64,000 nucleotides of DNA from Promethearchaeota archaeon. Lineage in GTDB: Archaea > Asgardarchaeota > Lokiarchaeia > Sigynarchaeales > SOKP01. Position numbers and translations under genes: made by a program. Position 1 is the stretch's first letter, and every line of letters starts with the position of its first letter. Under the pieces are notes generated by a model. The model was not told the origin of the DNA and ran no database searches. It saw only the letters and a program-made list of their open reading frames with translations. Of this stretch, positions 63,774 to 64,000 are shown piece by piece. The DNA is taken from contig JAHPYY010000063.1 in the NCBI GenBank assembly GCA_019058515.1, positions 1 to 64,000 of the forward strand, read 5' to 3'.

Positions 63774-64000
63774 TTAGATTATCTTATCGTACTTTAACAT
63801 GTGCTCGTCAAGCATAATTTTCGTCATAATTTTAAATATTTTCTTAATATTGACATTTTCCTTCGAGGAAGTCTTGTAATATTGGTCGAGGTTTTGCCGT
63901 TTCATAAATTGGTTAATGATTAGATTGTCAATCTTATTTTCGTCTTCAGGTCTAACAAGATCACTCTTAGCGCCAATAAGGATTTTAGGTGTATTTTTCT
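63774..64000 (-). CDS. Ras/Rab-like small GTPase, 5' part outside window
   Basis: Only the C-terminal 75 codons are visible, ending TAA at 63774. The G4 region is PKILIGAKSDL, where AKSD stands in place of the usual NKxD, and the G5 segment is YYKTSSKENVNI (SAK position). The arrangement and the C-terminal helix are those of the Ras superfamily. There is no C-terminal CaaX cysteine, so prenylation is not expected. P-loop and switch regions lie beyond position 64000, so subfamily is uncertain. Confidence 0.75.
   Translation of the reverse strand, partial: KNTPKILIGAKSDLVRPEDENKIDNLIINQFMKRQNLDQYYKTSSKENVNIKKIFKIMTKIMLDEHMLKYDKII

Noticed and set aside
1..64000. tRNA or rRNA genes and CRISPR arrays
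   Set aside because: Intergenic gaps were read for cloverleaf ends, conserved T-loop sequence and regularly spaced repeats; none found.

Overview
The window is archaeal and most likely from an Asgard (Promethearchaeota) genome of the Loki/Heimdall type. The evidence is a split RNA polymerase A'/A'' pair, aIF5B, aIF2-alpha, Nop10, S27e, L44e, L30e, a eukaryotic-type primase/PCNA/RFC/GINS set, Csl4 exosome, AglB and an ether-lipid geranylgeranyl reductase. These sit beside an Arf-like GTPase, a second Ras-like GTPase fragment and a conserved 359-residue protein that often accompanies such GTPases. The DNA is AT-rich, leaderless TATA-type promoters are common, and TTG/GTG starts are used. The genus is an inference; no rRNA or tRNA gene was found.

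Layout. 1-12 kb: partial aIF5B, bacterial-type uvrA and uvrB (uvrB carries a full intein), then a very long AglB. 12-14 kb: truA and RFC small subunit. 14-19 kb: an AT-rich, probably acquired block with an unknown 570-residue protein and a nuclease-STAND-TPR defence-like gene cut by one in-frame TAG. 19-25 kb: enolase, a METTL5-like methyltransferase, and the operon csl4 / small ORF / rpoL / RNase III-like / DUF99, followed by an Arf-like GTPase. 25-29 kb: a broken luciferase-like oxidoreductase, an M28 peptidase and a broken S9 peptidase. 29-37.8 kb: MgtC-DUF4010, DUF3795, GGR, class III aminotransferase, kinase-like protein, SRPBCC, HxlR regulator and EF-1alpha, with three relic copies of one intergenic junction. 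38-39.3 kb: decayed ORFs.

39-46 kb: translation and replication core, with aIF2-alpha and Nop10 facing a PCNA-PriL-PriS-GINS operon, then an OB-fold protein and TFS. 46-49.9 kb: ATC-hydrolase-like protein, methyltransferase, CrtI-like oxidoreductase, S27e and L44e. 49.9-51.3 kb: a compositionally distinct patch with three overlapping micro-ORFs and a small membrane protein. 51.4-54.3 kb: pyrB facing an unusual winged-helix / ATP-cone / dead-NrdD protein. 54.5-61.5 kb: the S7, S12, NusA, L30e, rpoA2, rpoA1 cluster with S12 on the opposite strand. 61.8-64 kb: the Asgard-type conserved protein, a membrane zinc-ribbon protein and a GTPase fragment.

Best candidates for something new: (1) the nuclease-STAND-TPR gene with its amber codon; (2) the HTH-ATP cone-degenerate NrdD protein, which looks like a reductase turned into a nucleotide-sensing regulator; (3) the UvrB P-loop intein with a Xre-type HTH inside it; (4) the relic-junction repeats, which show that EF-1alpha and GGR were once adjacent; (5) the overlapping micro-ORF operon.
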